A stretch of 64,000 nucleotides of DNA from Chenggangzhangella methanolivorans (GTDB lineage Bacteria > Pseudomonadota > Alphaproteobacteria > Rhizobiales > Methylopilaceae), in the NCBI RefSeq assembly GCF_019797865.1, contig NZ_CP081869.1, forward strand, positions 4,726,501-4,790,500, read 5' to 3'. The notes below the pieces were generated by a model, which searched no databases, had not been told where the DNA came from, and saw nothing but the letters and a program-made list of their open reading frames with translations. Below are positions 15,489 through 24,617 of this stretch, piece by piece. The position numbers and the translations under genes were made by a program. Within the stretch, counting starts at the first letter, position 1, and each line of letters starts with the position of its first letter.

Positions 15489-15910
15489 GAAACGAGCGGC
15501 ACGCCGTGAAGCGGGTTCAGGGGACGGGGCCGGCGGCGCGGGGTCGGCGGCGGACGGCGGGGGCGGATCCTGTCCGCCTCCGGCGCACGGTCTCTCCGAG
15601 TCGTTGCAGGTTCTGTCGAATCCTTGCGCCGGAGGCGCCTGTTCGGTCAGTCGGGGTCGATCGTCAGGACTGGCTCTGGTCGGGCAGGACTGTCTCGCGA
15701 TGCGGGGACGCTGGCCTTACCCAAAAAAATCCCCCCACGGCTCTTCCTTCCCTTCCCTGTCCCGGGGCCGTCGCAGGACCTCAGCCGCGGCATGGGGCGG
15801 AGCCAGGATCCATCGCGCCGGAGGCGACCGGAGACCGCGCAGCCGGAGGCTCGGTCACCGACGCGCTCCCGGCCCCTCGCGGGCGCGCGTAGGCGTCGCG
15901 TGCGCCAGTT
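15489..15910. other. No gene recognised
   Basis: Overlapping open frames here are arginine/proline-rich and look like by-products of high GC. A run of A (about 15722-15728) followed by C-runs makes the reading doubtful. I see no supported feature. Confidence 0.4.
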
Positions 15911-15994
15911 TCTTACTTAGATAGAATACCCACAGTTCAGTTCTGTTGACGGGGCCTTGAGTCTCTTAGCCGGAAGAGCCGGAATCAGGCCTCT

Positions 15995-16228
15995 GACCGA
16001 TTACACTTTCACGGACAGCGCCCGCCCATGGAGACGCGCCAGGCCCATGCGAGGGCGGGACGGCATCGGTTGACGGCCCGGCAACCGCGCTCGGTCGGTC
16101 AACGGCCTGTGTCGGCGACCGATTACGGATCCACGGCGGCGCGCGATCGCATCGGTCCGTGAAAATGTAATCGGTCGCGCCAATCCCTAGAGGGCCAGCC
16201 TTTCCGGCGACCGATCACATTTTTACGG
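15995..16228. repeat. Four 20-bp iterons, consensus GACCGATTACAnTTTCACGG
   Basis: Copies occur at 15995-16014 (plus), 16117-16136 (plus, with a diverged middle), 16157-16176 (minus) and 16209-16228 (plus). The first and third differ at one position; the fourth differs at two or three. They share the GACCGAT head and ACGG tail. The CCGATTAC half-site also forms the arms of the inverted repeat at 16268-16298, as expected when the same Rep protein binds iterons and its own operator. Confidence 0.75.
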
Positions 16229-16267
16229 GTCGGCGTAATTGATCCGTTCCCGCCGGCCGCACACCAT

Positions 16268-16298
16268 CCGATTACGTCCTCGGGGAGGACGTAATCGG
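16268..16298. promoter_or_regulatory. 14-bp inverted repeat, probable rep operator
   Basis: CCGATTACGTCCTC at 16268-16281 is mirrored by GAGGACGTAATCGG at 16285-16298, with a 3-bp spacer, ending 15 bp before the rep start codon. The arms contain the iteron half-site, so Rep dimers would repress their own gene here, the usual autoregulation in iteron replicons. Confidence 0.7.
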
Positions 16299-16313
16299 TG
16301 ACCGGGGGATAGC

Positions 16314-18291
16314 ATGCAGCGTGGCTTCGAGATGGCTCTGACGGGCGGGCGCTACCTGCCCGAGGTCCGTGCGGACGACCTCGCCGCGGCTCTCTCCGAC
16401 CCGGCCGAGTTGGCCCGCCAGGACCCCGCGTCGCCGTCGCCGTCGGTGATGGTCGAGCGGATGAGGATCGAGGGCGGCGACCTGACGGCCCGCGACCACG
16501 CCGCGTTCGAAGCCATGATGGCGGTCGCCCGGGAGCGCCGCTTCGCCGACGACGAATACGTGCTGTCCGGCCGCGTCCTGCAGACCTACCTCGGCGTGAA
16601 CGACTGGCGCGACATCGAGGCGACGCTCGAGCGGCTGCTCGAGGTTCGCGTCCGATTCGACGTGCGCCGCCGCGCCTACCGCGAGTGGGGCGTCCTCCCG
16701 CTGGTCCTGCCGTCTTCCCGCGAAGGCGCGGCCGGCCGGGAGGTCGTCTACTCGTTCCCGTCTCAGCTCCGCCGCCTCTTCGAGTCCGAGTTGGTGACCT
16801 ACCTCGCTGGCGGCCCTGCCGCGCTTCAAGTCCAAGTTCACCGCCCGGCTCTACGCCCGGCTCGCCCGCCGCGCCGGGTTCTCTGCGGACAAGCGCCGCC
16901 CCTGGTCCATCGCGCCGGAACGCCTCGCCGAGGACCTCGGATGGAACTACAAGGGCTACGGCCCCTTCAAGCTGCGCGTCCTCGACAAGTCGGTCGCGGA
17001 GATCAACCAGCACGTTCGCCGCTTCGGCGTGACGCTTCGCGAGGAGACCGCCGCCCGCGGCAAGGTCACGGCCATCGTCTTCGAGACTTTCGAGCGCGAG
17101 CGCCGGGCCGACGAGCAGCAGGTCACGATCTTCGAGAACGCCCGCGCGCTCGACGCCCTCGGCGGGGCCGACCCGGCGCACGTCGGCGACCTCATCCCGG
17201 AAGACGGCTGGGTCCTGCGCGTCGCCAAGGCGCTCGACGTTCGGCCGGCCGACCTCGCGCACGGCTGGCGGGCCGCGCTCGACGAGGCCCGCCTCGGCGT
17301 CTTCCGCGAGGACCTGCCGGAGGCGACCCCGGCCGACCTCGCCGGGCAGGAGCTGCTCGACGCGATCGAGGAGGACGGCCTGGACGCGGCGTTCGAGATC
17401 TGGGCCGGCGGCGCGGCGCACACGGGCAGGCACCTCGACGGCGCCCAGGCCAACCGCGTCGCCCGGGAAGAGGCCGTCCGCGAGGCGATCGTCAGGCTCG
17501 ACCGGGAATGGGAGATCGCCGAGGCCGTCACGATCCGTCTGGCTCGGAAGGGCGACGACAACGAGCATGTCGCGGCGGCAGCGCAGCGCGTCATCGCCTG
17601 GCCGTGGTCCGAAGGCCGCCCGGTCCATGTCACCGTCGTCGTGCCGGGCGAGGGCGAGGACCTGCACTACGACCTGTCGACGAAGTCCCTACCGAAGGCC
17701 GCGGTGACCGAGTTGAGGGCGCATCCCGGCGTGGCCTCGGTGGAGTTGATGTCTGTGCGGCCGGCCGCAGCGACCGCCGAGAGCGACGACTCACCGGAGG
17801 CCAAGGCGATCCACCGTCGCCGTACCCACTCTTCCGCGATGCTGGAATACGTGGCTTCGAAGCACTGCACGCCGGACATGGTCCCCGACCTCATCGATCC
17901 CGAGCAGTCCGTGTTCTCGCTCGCCCTCCGGGAGCTTCCAGAGAGAGACGCGGAGGCGCTGCGCAAGGCCTTCGTCCGCCTCCGTCGGCCGCTCAGCTAC
18001 GCCATCGACGACGCCATGGCGGAGGACCCGCGCCGGATCGTCGAGGGCCGCGGCTGGGGAATGAAGGTCATCGGCCTGTCGGAGAAGGCCAAGGCCACGC
18101 TGACGAAGTGGAGCGAGGCCTACTTCGAGGGCGACCTCAAGAAGTTCTCTTCGATCTCGTGGGCGGTGGTGAAGTCGGTCCACGAGACCAAGGCTCGCCC
18201 TTGCAAGGCCTTCGGTCCGGTCCGTTTGCCGAAGCCCACGACGGTGAGCCACGCCCCGGGCGAGGAGACGGAGATGGTCCTCGACGCGTGA
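16314..18291 (+). CDS. Rep_3-type replication initiator (one frameshift)
   Basis: ATG at 16314 follows GGGGG, with another ATG six codons on. The first 165 residues include a winged-helix-like segment (VLSGRVLQTYLGVNDWRDIE, ATLERLLEVRVRFDV) and YSFPSQLRRLFESELVTYLA. A one-base change at about 16804-16809 joins this to LAALPRFKSKFTARLYARLA, then PWSIAPERLAEDLGW and FKLRVLDKSVAEINQH. Both parts match the two winged-helix domains of Rep_3/RepB initiators. The remaining roughly 400 residues are an unusually long extension, so the protein (about 659 aa) is much larger than typical Rep_3 proteins. Iterons and an autoregulatory repeat lie just upstream. Confidence 0.7.
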
Positions 18292-18425
18292 GAGCCCGGC
18301 GTTAACCCCGCCGGCCGACACGAGAATCCCCCGATTGACGCCCCACCGGGCCGCCGGCTACGTTGCGGCCGCCCGTCGGAGACAACCCGCCATGACCCTT
18401 ATCTCGATAAGCCAGAGCCGCTGAT

Positions 18426-18439
18426 TTTAAGCGCTTAAA
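18426..18439. promoter_or_regulatory. 14-bp palindrome TTTAAGCGCTTAAA
   Basis: This is the second copy of the palindrome core seen at 15472-15485, here 41 bp before the ATG at 18481 in a promoter position. A shared regulator of the two loci is inferred. Confidence 0.65.
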
Positions 18440-18480
18440 CGCGAGCCGTGCTGACGCGGCCGCGGGCATCGAGGGACGAC

Positions 18481-18822
18481 ATGGCATATCCCACCGAACG
18501 ACCGAATCCGGCCCACAAGGGCCTTCCCGGCTTCGCCGCCCTCAAGGCGGCCATGGCCGTCGCCGACGCGCGCGCCGAGGACGACGACCGTCCCAAGGTC
18601 CCGGCCGACGCCCCCAGCCTCGACCTGTGGTCGCTCGCGGCCGCGGGCGGCCCGCCGACGATCGTGGGGCTGTGCGACCTCGGCCTGGTGACCGTCGTGG
18701 AAGTCGACTGCTGGAGCGAGGGCGCGCCCGGGCGACCCGCTTGGGCGCGTTGCACCAACGGGACCCTCGTTCGGCTCTTGCGCCCGGCGCCGTTGCCGCT
18801 GTCCCCGGAGACGCGCCCGTGA
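18481..18822 (+). CDS. Hypothetical protein, 113 aa
   Basis: ATG at 18481 (MAYPTERPNPAHKGLPGFAA) follows GAGGGA. The C-terminal half has alternating hydrophobics (PTIVGLCDLGLVTVVEVDCW) typical of a small beta-sheet domain. No family is recognised. It is probably controlled by the palindrome at 18426-18439. Confidence 0.5.
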   Translation: MAYPTERPNPAHKGLPGFAALKAAMAVADARAEDDDRPKVPADAPSLDLWSLAAAGGPPTIVGLCDLGLVTVVEVDCWSEGAPGRPAWARCTNGTLVRLLRPAPLPLSPETRP

Positions 18823-18897
18823 CCGCCATAGCGACCATCGCTGACTGACCGCCGGGTCCCCGCGCCCGGCGTGAACCGCCGAGCCGAGGGGGACCCC

Positions 18898-20560
18898 ATG
18901 ACCGAGCCGCTTACGGAACTGCCGAAGGACCTCGCCGAGCGCGCCGCCGAGCGCCATCCGCTCGAGGCCCTGCACGACTTCTGCGTGGACGAGAACGCCT
19001 ACCGCGAGGGGAACCGCGGCGTCGCGGGCGCCTCGCTCAAGCACCCGAACTCGTGGGTGGGGTCCTCCGACCTCGGCGGCGACGTGATCCCGGCGCTCAA
19101 GGGTCTCAAGAGCGCGATCTTCGAGGCCGAGCCGCCGGACCTCGCTGCGATGCCGGGCCTGCGGGCCGAGGCCGCGATCGCCGGGCTGCCCCACCGTCAC
19201 CGCTGGAACCTCGCCGTCGCCTGCGCCGCCGCGGGCGAACGTCTCGCCGTCCTCGAGGTCGCGGCCGGCTGGGCCGGGATCGCGCGCGGACTGGAGCGGC
19301 TGCTGGTTGACATGTTGAAGCGCCCGCTCGAGGGGGCGGCGCTTAGCGAGCGCGAGCGGGTCGAGATCCGCCTCTTCAACGCCTCCTCCCGGGCGATCGC
19401 ATGGGGGAGCCTAGTCGATCCCGTCATCGGTCGCGAGGTCCCCCAGGACCTCACCGATCGGCGAGCCGAGGTCGAGCGTCGGGCCACGAGCTTCGCGGTC
19501 AACGTCTTTCACGGCCTCGGGCAGCAGCAGTGGGCCGATGGCTACGCGGAGGGCGTCAACGACGTTGCGCGGAAGGAGGCCCGCGAGGCGAAGGCCGAGG
19601 CCGCTTCGAAGCCGGAGCCCGTCCTCGGCGAGGGTCTCATGTCCGAACTCGAGGCCCTTCAGGACCCTCCGCCGTCGACAAGATCCGCAAGCGGATGGCC
19701 GAGAGGTCGGTCGTGGTGGTCGCCGAGACCGCCGTGTCGGAGCTGGTCAAGAAGGACCTTCCGACCTCCATCAAGCAGGTCCTCGGGCGCATCTCGCGCC
19801 GCGCCGGGGCCACGCCCTCGACCACGTCCGCGCCTCCCTGCTCGAGGAGTTCCCGCACGCCGTTGAGGTCGTCGACGCCCTGCTGGACGGCCTCGCGGAG
19901 GATCGGGTCATCCGCATCCGGCCGGCCGTCATCGTGGGCGACCCCGGAGGCGGCAAGTCGCGTCTGGCGCGCCGGGTGGCCGAGCGTCTGCACCTGCCCG
20001 TCGCCACCCTCGACGCGGGGACGTGCAACGACCAGGCGGTCACCGGGTCCCCGCGGCGCTGGTATAGCGCCTATCCCTCGCTGCCCCTCGCGACGATCGC
20101 GGCGCACCGCGTTCCGAACCCGGCGCTCGTCGTCGACGAGATCGAGAAAGCAGGCAGGTCCTCGGCCGGGTCCCTGCACGACAGCCTGCTGAGCCTGCTC
20201 GAGCCGCTGACGGCGCGGGCGTGGAGGGACCAGTATCTCGACGCGGAAGTCGACCTCTCCGGCGTGAGCTGGATCTGCACCGCCAACACCCTCGACGGCA
20301 TCCCGGCTCCGCTGAGGAACCGCTTGAGGATCCTGCGGCTGCCCCGGCCGGCCGCCGAGCATCTCCCGGTGCTGACCGCGTCGGTCCTCAGGGACATCGC
20401 GCACGAGCGCGGCGAGGACGAGCGCTTCCTTCCGCCCCTCGATGGCGAAGAGCTTTCGGCCCTCGCCGCGGCGTGGGGCGACAGCGGCAGCGTGCGGACC
20501 TTGCGCCGCTTCGTCGAAGCGCTGCTTGCGGCCCGCCGCGCGACGACGAACCCGAACTGA
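18898..20560 (+). CDS. AAA+ ATPase with long N-terminal region (two frameshifts)
   Basis: ATG at 18898 has GAGGGGG at good spacing. The N-terminal 255 residues (MTEPLTELPKDLAERAAERH...) are helical and unknown to me. One-base changes at about 19660-19672 and 19805-19815 are needed to join them to VDKIRKRMAERSVVVVAETA and then to HVRASLLEEFPHAVEVVDAL. The AAA+ core follows: Walker A GDPGGGKSR (about nt 19939-19965), Walker B LVVDEIEKA (about 20128-20154), sensor 1 WICTANT and an arginine-finger region PLRNRLRILRL. It most resembles the Lon/MoxR-like AAA+ branch. Position between rep and the metallophosphoesterase suggests a role in element replication or remodelling. Confidence 0.65.
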
Positions 20561-20574
20561 TGGAGGCGACCGTG

Positions 20575-20964
20575 ATGACAACCGACGACAGGAAGGTGGC
20601 GCGCTCGCTGGCGCTTTCCCACGACTGGCACCAGCGGATGGTGGCCGACTTCCCTGAGCTTTTCGCCCCGGGTTTCGGGTTTGAATGCCTCGGGGGATGG
20701 CGGTTCCTGCTCCGCGAAATGTGCAAGCGGATCATGCTGTTGGCTCCCGAGGACCGGGAGTGGACGATGTTCAGCCAGGTCAAAGAGAAATTTGGGACCT
20801 TGAGGGCCTACCACGCGGGCGGACCGCGCGTGGACGAGATCGTCGACTGGGCCGAAGAAGCCTCGGAGCGGACGTGCGACGTGTGCGGCCGGCCGGGGAG
20901 CCTGCGCAACTCCGGCGGCTGGTATGCGACCCGCTGCGACGATCATGACGGCTGGACGGGCTGA
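20575..20964 (+). CDS. Hypothetical protein with zinc-ribbon-like C-terminus
   Basis: The start at 20575 is chosen because GGAGG lies eight bases before it; an ATG at 20560 overlapping the upstream stop is the alternative. The protein is about 129 residues with an aromatic-rich N-terminal domain (GFECLGGWRFLLREMCKRIM) and a C-terminal CDVCGRPGSLR...RCDDH pattern that could hold one zinc ion. I do not recognise a named family. Confidence 0.6.
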   Translation: MTTDDRKVARSLALSHDWHQRMVADFPELFAPGFGFECLGGWRFLLREMCKRIMLLAPEDREWTMFSQVKEKFGTLRAYHAGGPRVDEIVDWAEEASERTCDVCGRPGSLRNSGGWYATRCDDHDGWTG

Positions 20965-21734
20965 TGGCGCGGCTCTGGGTCCTCTCCGATCTGCACCTCG
21001 AGCATTACTCCCTCGAGCCGCACGACATCCCCGAGATTCCGGCCGCCGACGTGTGCGTCGTCGCCGGGGACGTGGCCAGCCGGCCGCGCTCGGCAGTTCG
21101 CTGGCTGTCCCGTCACATCGGCAGGCACATGCCCGTCGTCTACGTCATGGGGAACCACGAGCTGTGGGGTGATCGCACCGACTGGGCGCTGCTCGGCGGT
21201 CTCCGCGCCGCCCGAGGCCGCCCTGTCCACCTGCTCGAGGACGAGGTCCGCGTCGTCGCCGGGGTCCGAATCCTCGGCTGCACCCTGTGGACCGACTACT
21301 CGCTCTACGCACCCGCAGCCGGGCGCGAGCGAGACGAGAGCGTGGCGTGGGCCATGCGCTGGGCCGACGGGACCAGCGCCGACGCCCGGCACGGCCTGAA
21401 GGCCGAAGTCCTGCGGCGGCGGCACCAGCGCTCGAGGACCTTCCTAGAGGGCGAGCTGGCTGTTCCCTTCGACGGCCCGACGGTCGTCGTCACCCATCAC
21501 GCGCCGCACCCGCGGAGCGTCTCGGCGCCTTTCGCTGGCGCGGTGTCGTCGGAGACCTACGCCTCCGACCTGACGGACCTCATCGAGGCCGGTAGGCCGG
21601 ACCTCTGGATCCACGGCCACATGCACGCGAGCGTCGACTACGTCGTCGGAGACACTCGGATCATTGCCAACCCCCGGGGCTTCGGCAGGGAGAATGCGGA
21701 GTTCGATCCGGCGCTCGTGGTCGAGGTCGGATGA
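20964..21734 (+). CDS. Calcineurin-like metallophosphoesterase
   Basis: The ATG overlaps the previous stop (TGATG). The 256-residue protein has the complete metal-binding set of the family in order: DLHLE (residues 9-13), GDVAS, GNHE, THHAPH and GHMH. It is a cytosolic phosphoesterase; such stand-alone enzymes act on nucleotides or nucleic acid ends, and the exact substrate cannot be read from sequence. It overlaps the next gene by four bases. Confidence 0.85.
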   Translation: MARLWVLSDLHLEHYSLEPHDIPEIPAADVCVVAGDVASRPRSAVRWLSRHIGRHMPVVYVMGNHELWGDRTDWALLGGLRAARGRPVHLLEDEVRVVAGVRILGCTLWTDYSLYAPAAGRERDESVAWAMRWADGTSADARHGLKAEVLRRRHQRSRTFLEGELAVPFDGPTVVVTHHAPHPRSVSAPFAGAVSSETYASDLTDLIEAGRPDLWIHGHMHASVDYVVGDTRIIANPRGFGRENAEFDPALVVEVG

Positions 21735-22138
21735 TGTCGGGCATCGAGCGCGACATGCTGCACGTCATCGACGATCTCAGGGAGCTCAACTGGGAGTCGT
21801 CGTTCGCGCTTCCGAAGGGGCACGCGCTCAAGAGGTCGCCGCACTACTGGCCCTGGCACGAGGACCTCCACCACGTGGACGGCTGGGCCGCTGACCTGAG
21901 GTCAGCAGGGGATCCCGCGCTCGAGGACCTCGCTCGCCGCTACGACCACGTCGCGGCAGAGCTTCGGGCCGCCCCACGCGTCCCGCCAGTCGACGAGGTC
22001 GTGGCTCGATACGCCGCGGGCGAGGTCGGCGACCGCACCGCTCGCTATGCGCTCGGGATGGAGCTGGGCGAGTTCTTCGACGCGGTCACGGCCCGTGGGC
22101 TGCCGCCGTGGTCGGGCAGCCAGGCGGACGACGAATGA
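21731..22138 (+). CDS. Hypothetical protein, 135 aa
   Basis: ATGATG at 21731 overlaps the metallophosphoesterase stop. The product is acidic and helical, with a Trp/His-rich section (HYWPWHEDLHHVDGWAADL). Function is unknown. It is in the same transcript as its neighbours. Confidence 0.6.
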   Translation: MMSGIERDMLHVIDDLRELNWESSFALPKGHALKRSPHYWPWHEDLHHVDGWAADLRSAGDPALEDLARRYDHVAAELRAAPRVPPVDEVVARYAAGEVGDRTARYALGMELGEFFDAVTARGLPPWSGSQADDE

Positions 22139-22443
22139 GGCCGCTGCCGCCGACGTTCATTGCGCTGGGCGACGCGGTCGCGCGCGTCATCGCCAGAATC
22201 CCGCCCGGCGGCCTCGCGCCGGCGAGGTCTTGGACCAATGCTCCCCTCGGCGGGGGAGACGATGATGACCAGCAGGCGGCCGTAGACGGCGGAGGAGATC
22301 GAGGCGCTGATCAGGCGCTGGGGCGACGGCGCGAGCGCCGTCGAGATCGGCTTGGAGATGGACCGCACGGAGAGCAGCGTGGCGAGAGCCGCCACGGCCC
22401 GGGGACTGCCCCAGAGGACTCGCGGGAGATCGTCGGCGAGTGA
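22135..22443 (+). CDS. Small ORF, doubtful 3' end
   Basis: ATG at 22135 overlaps the previous stop (ATGA). The first 40 residues (MRPLPPTFIALGDAVARVIA...) look plausible, but from about 22250 the sequence becomes Asp/Arg/Gly-rich and overlaps a better frame. A one-base error in the G-run at about 22251-22255 would end the gene near 22265, just before the next start. Confidence 0.35.
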   Translation: MRPLPPTFIALGDAVARVIARIPPGGLAPARSWTNAPLGGGDDDDQQAAVDGGGDRGADQALGRRRERRRDRLGDGPHGEQRGESRHGPGTAPEDSREIVGE

Positions 22444-22564
22444 ATCCTTGGCGTCCGGGCGCCGGAGGCCGTGCCTGATGTGCGGCAGGGGCATGTGGTC
22501 GGCCGGCCCCGGGCAGCGGGTGTGCGTCCCCTGCAAAGAATCGGACGAGTGGCGGGCCGCCTAG
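22262..22564 (+). pseudogene. Small SANT/HTH plus zinc-finger regulator with in-frame TAG
   Basis: ATGATG at 22262 follows GGGGGAG at ideal spacing. The frame reads MMTSRRP, then TAG at 22283-22285, then TAEEIEALIRRWGDGASAVE and on to 22564 without another stop. The downstream part has a Myb/SANT-like helix set and a CLMC...CVPC zinc pair. At the TAG position related small regulators usually have Trp or Tyr, one base away from TAG. It is therefore either a nonsense mutation, a base-call error, or an amber codon that is read through. The 3' end overlaps the integrase stop on the other strand. Confidence 0.55.
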
Positions 22565-24444
22565 TCCTCCGACAGGTCGTCGGGCCGCGTCTTCAGTAAC
22601 GCCTTCAGCCCTTCCGACAGCGGCTTTCGCTCCGCCGCGGCGCGCGCGTTCTCTTCCTCGGCGCGGCGGGCCTCTTCGGCCTCCTGCTGCTCGCGATGGC
22701 GGTCTTGCTCCTCTTGCCAGCCGACAGGCATGTCGATGGTCACATCACCCGGCAACTCGACGACGGGGATGGGCTTGGACTCCGCCATGACCTTCGCGGT
22801 CCCTTTCTGGATCAGGCCGTCGCGGAGCATCCGGCGCCTAATGCCCGCCTGAACGATCGCATCCTTTTCGGCTTGGGCAGCGCGCAGCGCCTCGTATTCC
22901 TCGAACACCCGGTCGGCCCACGCCTCTAGCGTGAGATACTTCAATCGAGCCTTCGCGGACTTGTTGTAGTGCCGCCTCGTCACCTCGGACTCGACATGCG
23001 CCTCGTCGGCCTTGTCGCCCGGGACCTTGTGATCGAGGACCGCTGTGGCTCCGCCCGCGGGAAGCGCGAGGTCGGCAAGCTCGGTCGTGAGCGCCGAACG
23101 CAGCTTGTGCGGGCTGACGGGGGGCATGCCCTCGAGCAGGTCGATCCCCGACGGGGGGAGCTTGATCCCACCGCGGACGAGAGCCCGCTTGCCCCGCAAG
23201 CGATCAATGAGGATGTTGAGCGCGCTGTCGCCGAGGGGACGGTCGGTGTGGCTGTCCCGCCCGCGGTCCTTGCTGGTGGTCGATGGGAACACGTAGCGCG
23301 AACCCTTCCGCCTGTCGGGCGCGGCAAGCGCTCGGCCGATCGTCTTGTCGTAGACGCGCTGGCTGATGCTCAACGTGTGCCAGCGCCCGGACTTGGTCAG
23401 TAGCGGGTCGAACTCCACGTTCCACCACGTCGTCAGGCTCTCAGGCTCCGGCGGGTAGACATGCTCCCGCTCCACACCAGCCGACGCATGGCTCCACTGA
23501 ACGCCGAGGACCAGCCACCACAGCGCGGCCAGCACGACCTCATCGGTCGGGTGCGACTGCTCGCGGCCCGGGACAACCCTGTGTTTCTCGGCAACGAACA
23601 GCAGCCGGGCCGCGTCGCGGGCGCCGAGAGGTCGCGGACCCTTTGAGCGGGTCACCGACGCACGCTGCGCTTTGGTGGGAGCGTCGAGATGCTCGACCGC
23701 AAGCCACCACGGCGCGACCCCATGCAGGCCTGATGCCGCGGCATGCTTCCTCATGGCCCACGTGAGAGCCCCGCGCACGTAGACCACGATCTTTCGCTGC
23801 GGCCCGGTCGCTCCCGTCGCCCAAGCCTCGTCTCGAGCGCGCTCGAGGTCGGCGACGGTCAGGTCACGCACGAGGCGGCCGCGCAGATGAGCAGTCGACG
23901 GATACGTCATGTAGCGGCGCACGTCGGACTCGGACTTCTTCTTGGGTGGCCGGACCTCGCCCGACTTCGTCACGCGCTCGCGGGTCTTGAGGGCGACGTA
24001 GCGCTCGACGAGGTCTTCGTATGTCCACGAGCCGGCGGCGACATGCTCGACGGTCGCCGCGGTGCGGTCGGCGGTCGCCGCGTCCTGACCGAGCCGACGC
24101 GCCGAGATCCAGGCGTCGCTCACGTCCAGCCCGGCGACGAACCGCTCGCGGACCTCGCGGGCCATGAGCCGCGCTTCCGAGACATTGCGCAGGCCCGGCG
24201 TGCGCTGCTCGGGAGGGAGCTTCGACTGGTCGGCGAGGACGGGGCCGAGGGTGCGAGTGAGCGACTTGCCCTTGTTGGAGCAGCGCAGAATGTAGACGGC
24301 GTTCCGGCCCTCGACACGGACCTGCAGTCCGGTGCGTCCGGTGTCGGTCCGAATCCACACGCCCGTCTCGTAGCCCGAGGCCGCGAGGGCCAAGGCTTCC
24401 TTCACCAAGGCGGGGGAGAGCGTGACCACGGCGCTTTCGGTCAT
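22561..24444 (-). CDS. Tyrosine recombinase (integrase)
   Basis: The start at 24444 (MTESAVVTLSPALVKEALAL) is preferred over the longer frame to 24579 because AGG lies ten bases upstream and the extra N-terminus overlaps the repeat region. The 627-residue protein has an N-terminal arm-binding region with VRVEGRNAVYILRCSNKGK (DUF4102-like style) and a catalytic domain with HKLRSALTTEL (His-x-x-Arg) and RRHYNKSA (nucleophilic Tyr). The first catalytic arginine is not obvious: where TGxRxGE is usual, the sequence reads LVLGVQWSHASAGVERE. The gene converges on the tRNA-Gln 3' end and mediates integration and excision there. A long acidic C-terminal tail (QQEAEEARRAEEENARAAAE) is unusual. Confidence 0.85.
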   Translation of the reverse strand: MTESAVVTLSPALVKEALALAASGYETGVWIRTDTGRTGLQVRVEGRNAVYILRCSNKGKSLTRTLGPVLADQSKLPPEQRTPGLRNVSEARLMAREVRERFVAGLDVSDAWISARRLGQDAATADRTAATVEHVAAGSWTYEDLVERYVALKTRERVTKSGEVRPPKKKSESDVRRYMTYPSTAHLRGRLVRDLTVADLERARDEAWATGATGPQRKIVVYVRGALTWAMRKHAAASGLHGVAPWWLAVEHLDAPTKAQRASVTRSKGPRPLGARDAARLLFVAEKHRVVPGREQSHPTDEVVLAALWWLVLGVQWSHASAGVEREHVYPPEPESLTTWWNVEFDPLLTKSGRWHTLSISQRVYDKTIGRALAAPDRRKGSRYVFPSTTSKDRGRDSHTDRPLGDSALNILIDRLRGKRALVRGGIKLPPSGIDLLEGMPPVSPHKLRSALTTELADLALPAGGATAVLDHKVPGDKADEAHVESEVTRRHYNKSAKARLKYLTLEAWADRVFEEYEALRAAQAEKDAIVQAGIRRRMLRDGLIQKGTAKVMAESKPIPVVELPGDVTIDMPVGWQEEQDRHREQQEAEEARRAEEENARAAAERKPLSEGLKALLKTRPDDLSED

Positions 24445-24453
24445 TTCGGCCTC

Positions 24454-24489
24454 GTTAGAGATCGGGGTCTCTAACAAGCCTCTAACAAG
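24454..24489. repeat. CTCTAAC repeats upstream of the integrase
   Basis: CTCTAACAAG occurs at 24469-24478 and 24480-24489 in tandem (11-bp period), and the inverse GTTAGAG lies at 24454-24460. Their place between int and the tRNA suits arm-type integrase or excisionase binding sites, or an int operator. Confidence 0.55.
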
Positions 24490-24617
24490 GCCACTCTGTG
24501 GGGTCGAGGGGTTTCCGGGGTCGAGGAGCGCACGGCTCGGCCCTGCGGGATCTTTAGCCGCTAGGCCAAAATCCCTCATTTATGAACGATTTTTAGTGGT
24601 GTTGATTAGGAAGGAAG

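Larger units (their letters stand above)
15911..16313. other. Putative replication origin of the element
   Basis: The region begins with an AT-rich stretch (15911-15955) that contains AATACCCACA, close to a DnaA box (TTATCCACA). It continues with four 20-bp iterons and ends in a 14-bp inverted repeat directly before a Rep_3-type initiator gene. This order of AT-rich DNA, DnaA-like box, iterons and autoregulatory inverted repeat followed by rep is the textbook layout of an iteron plasmid origin. That it still fires is not known. Confidence 0.6.
1..24617. mobile_element. Integrative plasmid-like element in tRNA-Gln (right part; left end outside window)
   Basis: A tyrosine recombinase gene is the last element gene and converges on the 3' end of tRNA-Gln, the usual layout when such elements integrate into the 3' half of a tRNA gene. 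Inside are a Rep_3-type initiator with iterons, many small genes without recognisable relatives, and a multi-gene nuclease/helicase module at the left. To the right of the tRNA the gene content becomes ordinary Hyphomicrobiales chromosome. The right boundary should lie within or just below the tRNA 3' end (about 24618-24650). The left end and the second attachment copy are not in the window. No relaxase, type IV secretion or capsid genes are seen, so self-transfer is not supported by what is visible. Confidence 0.75.

Noticed and set aside
16123..17667. Minus-strand frame of 514 codons opposite rep
   Set aside because: The plus frame carries Rep_3 motifs and follows iterons; the minus frame is Arg/Ala-rich and lacks a start signal.
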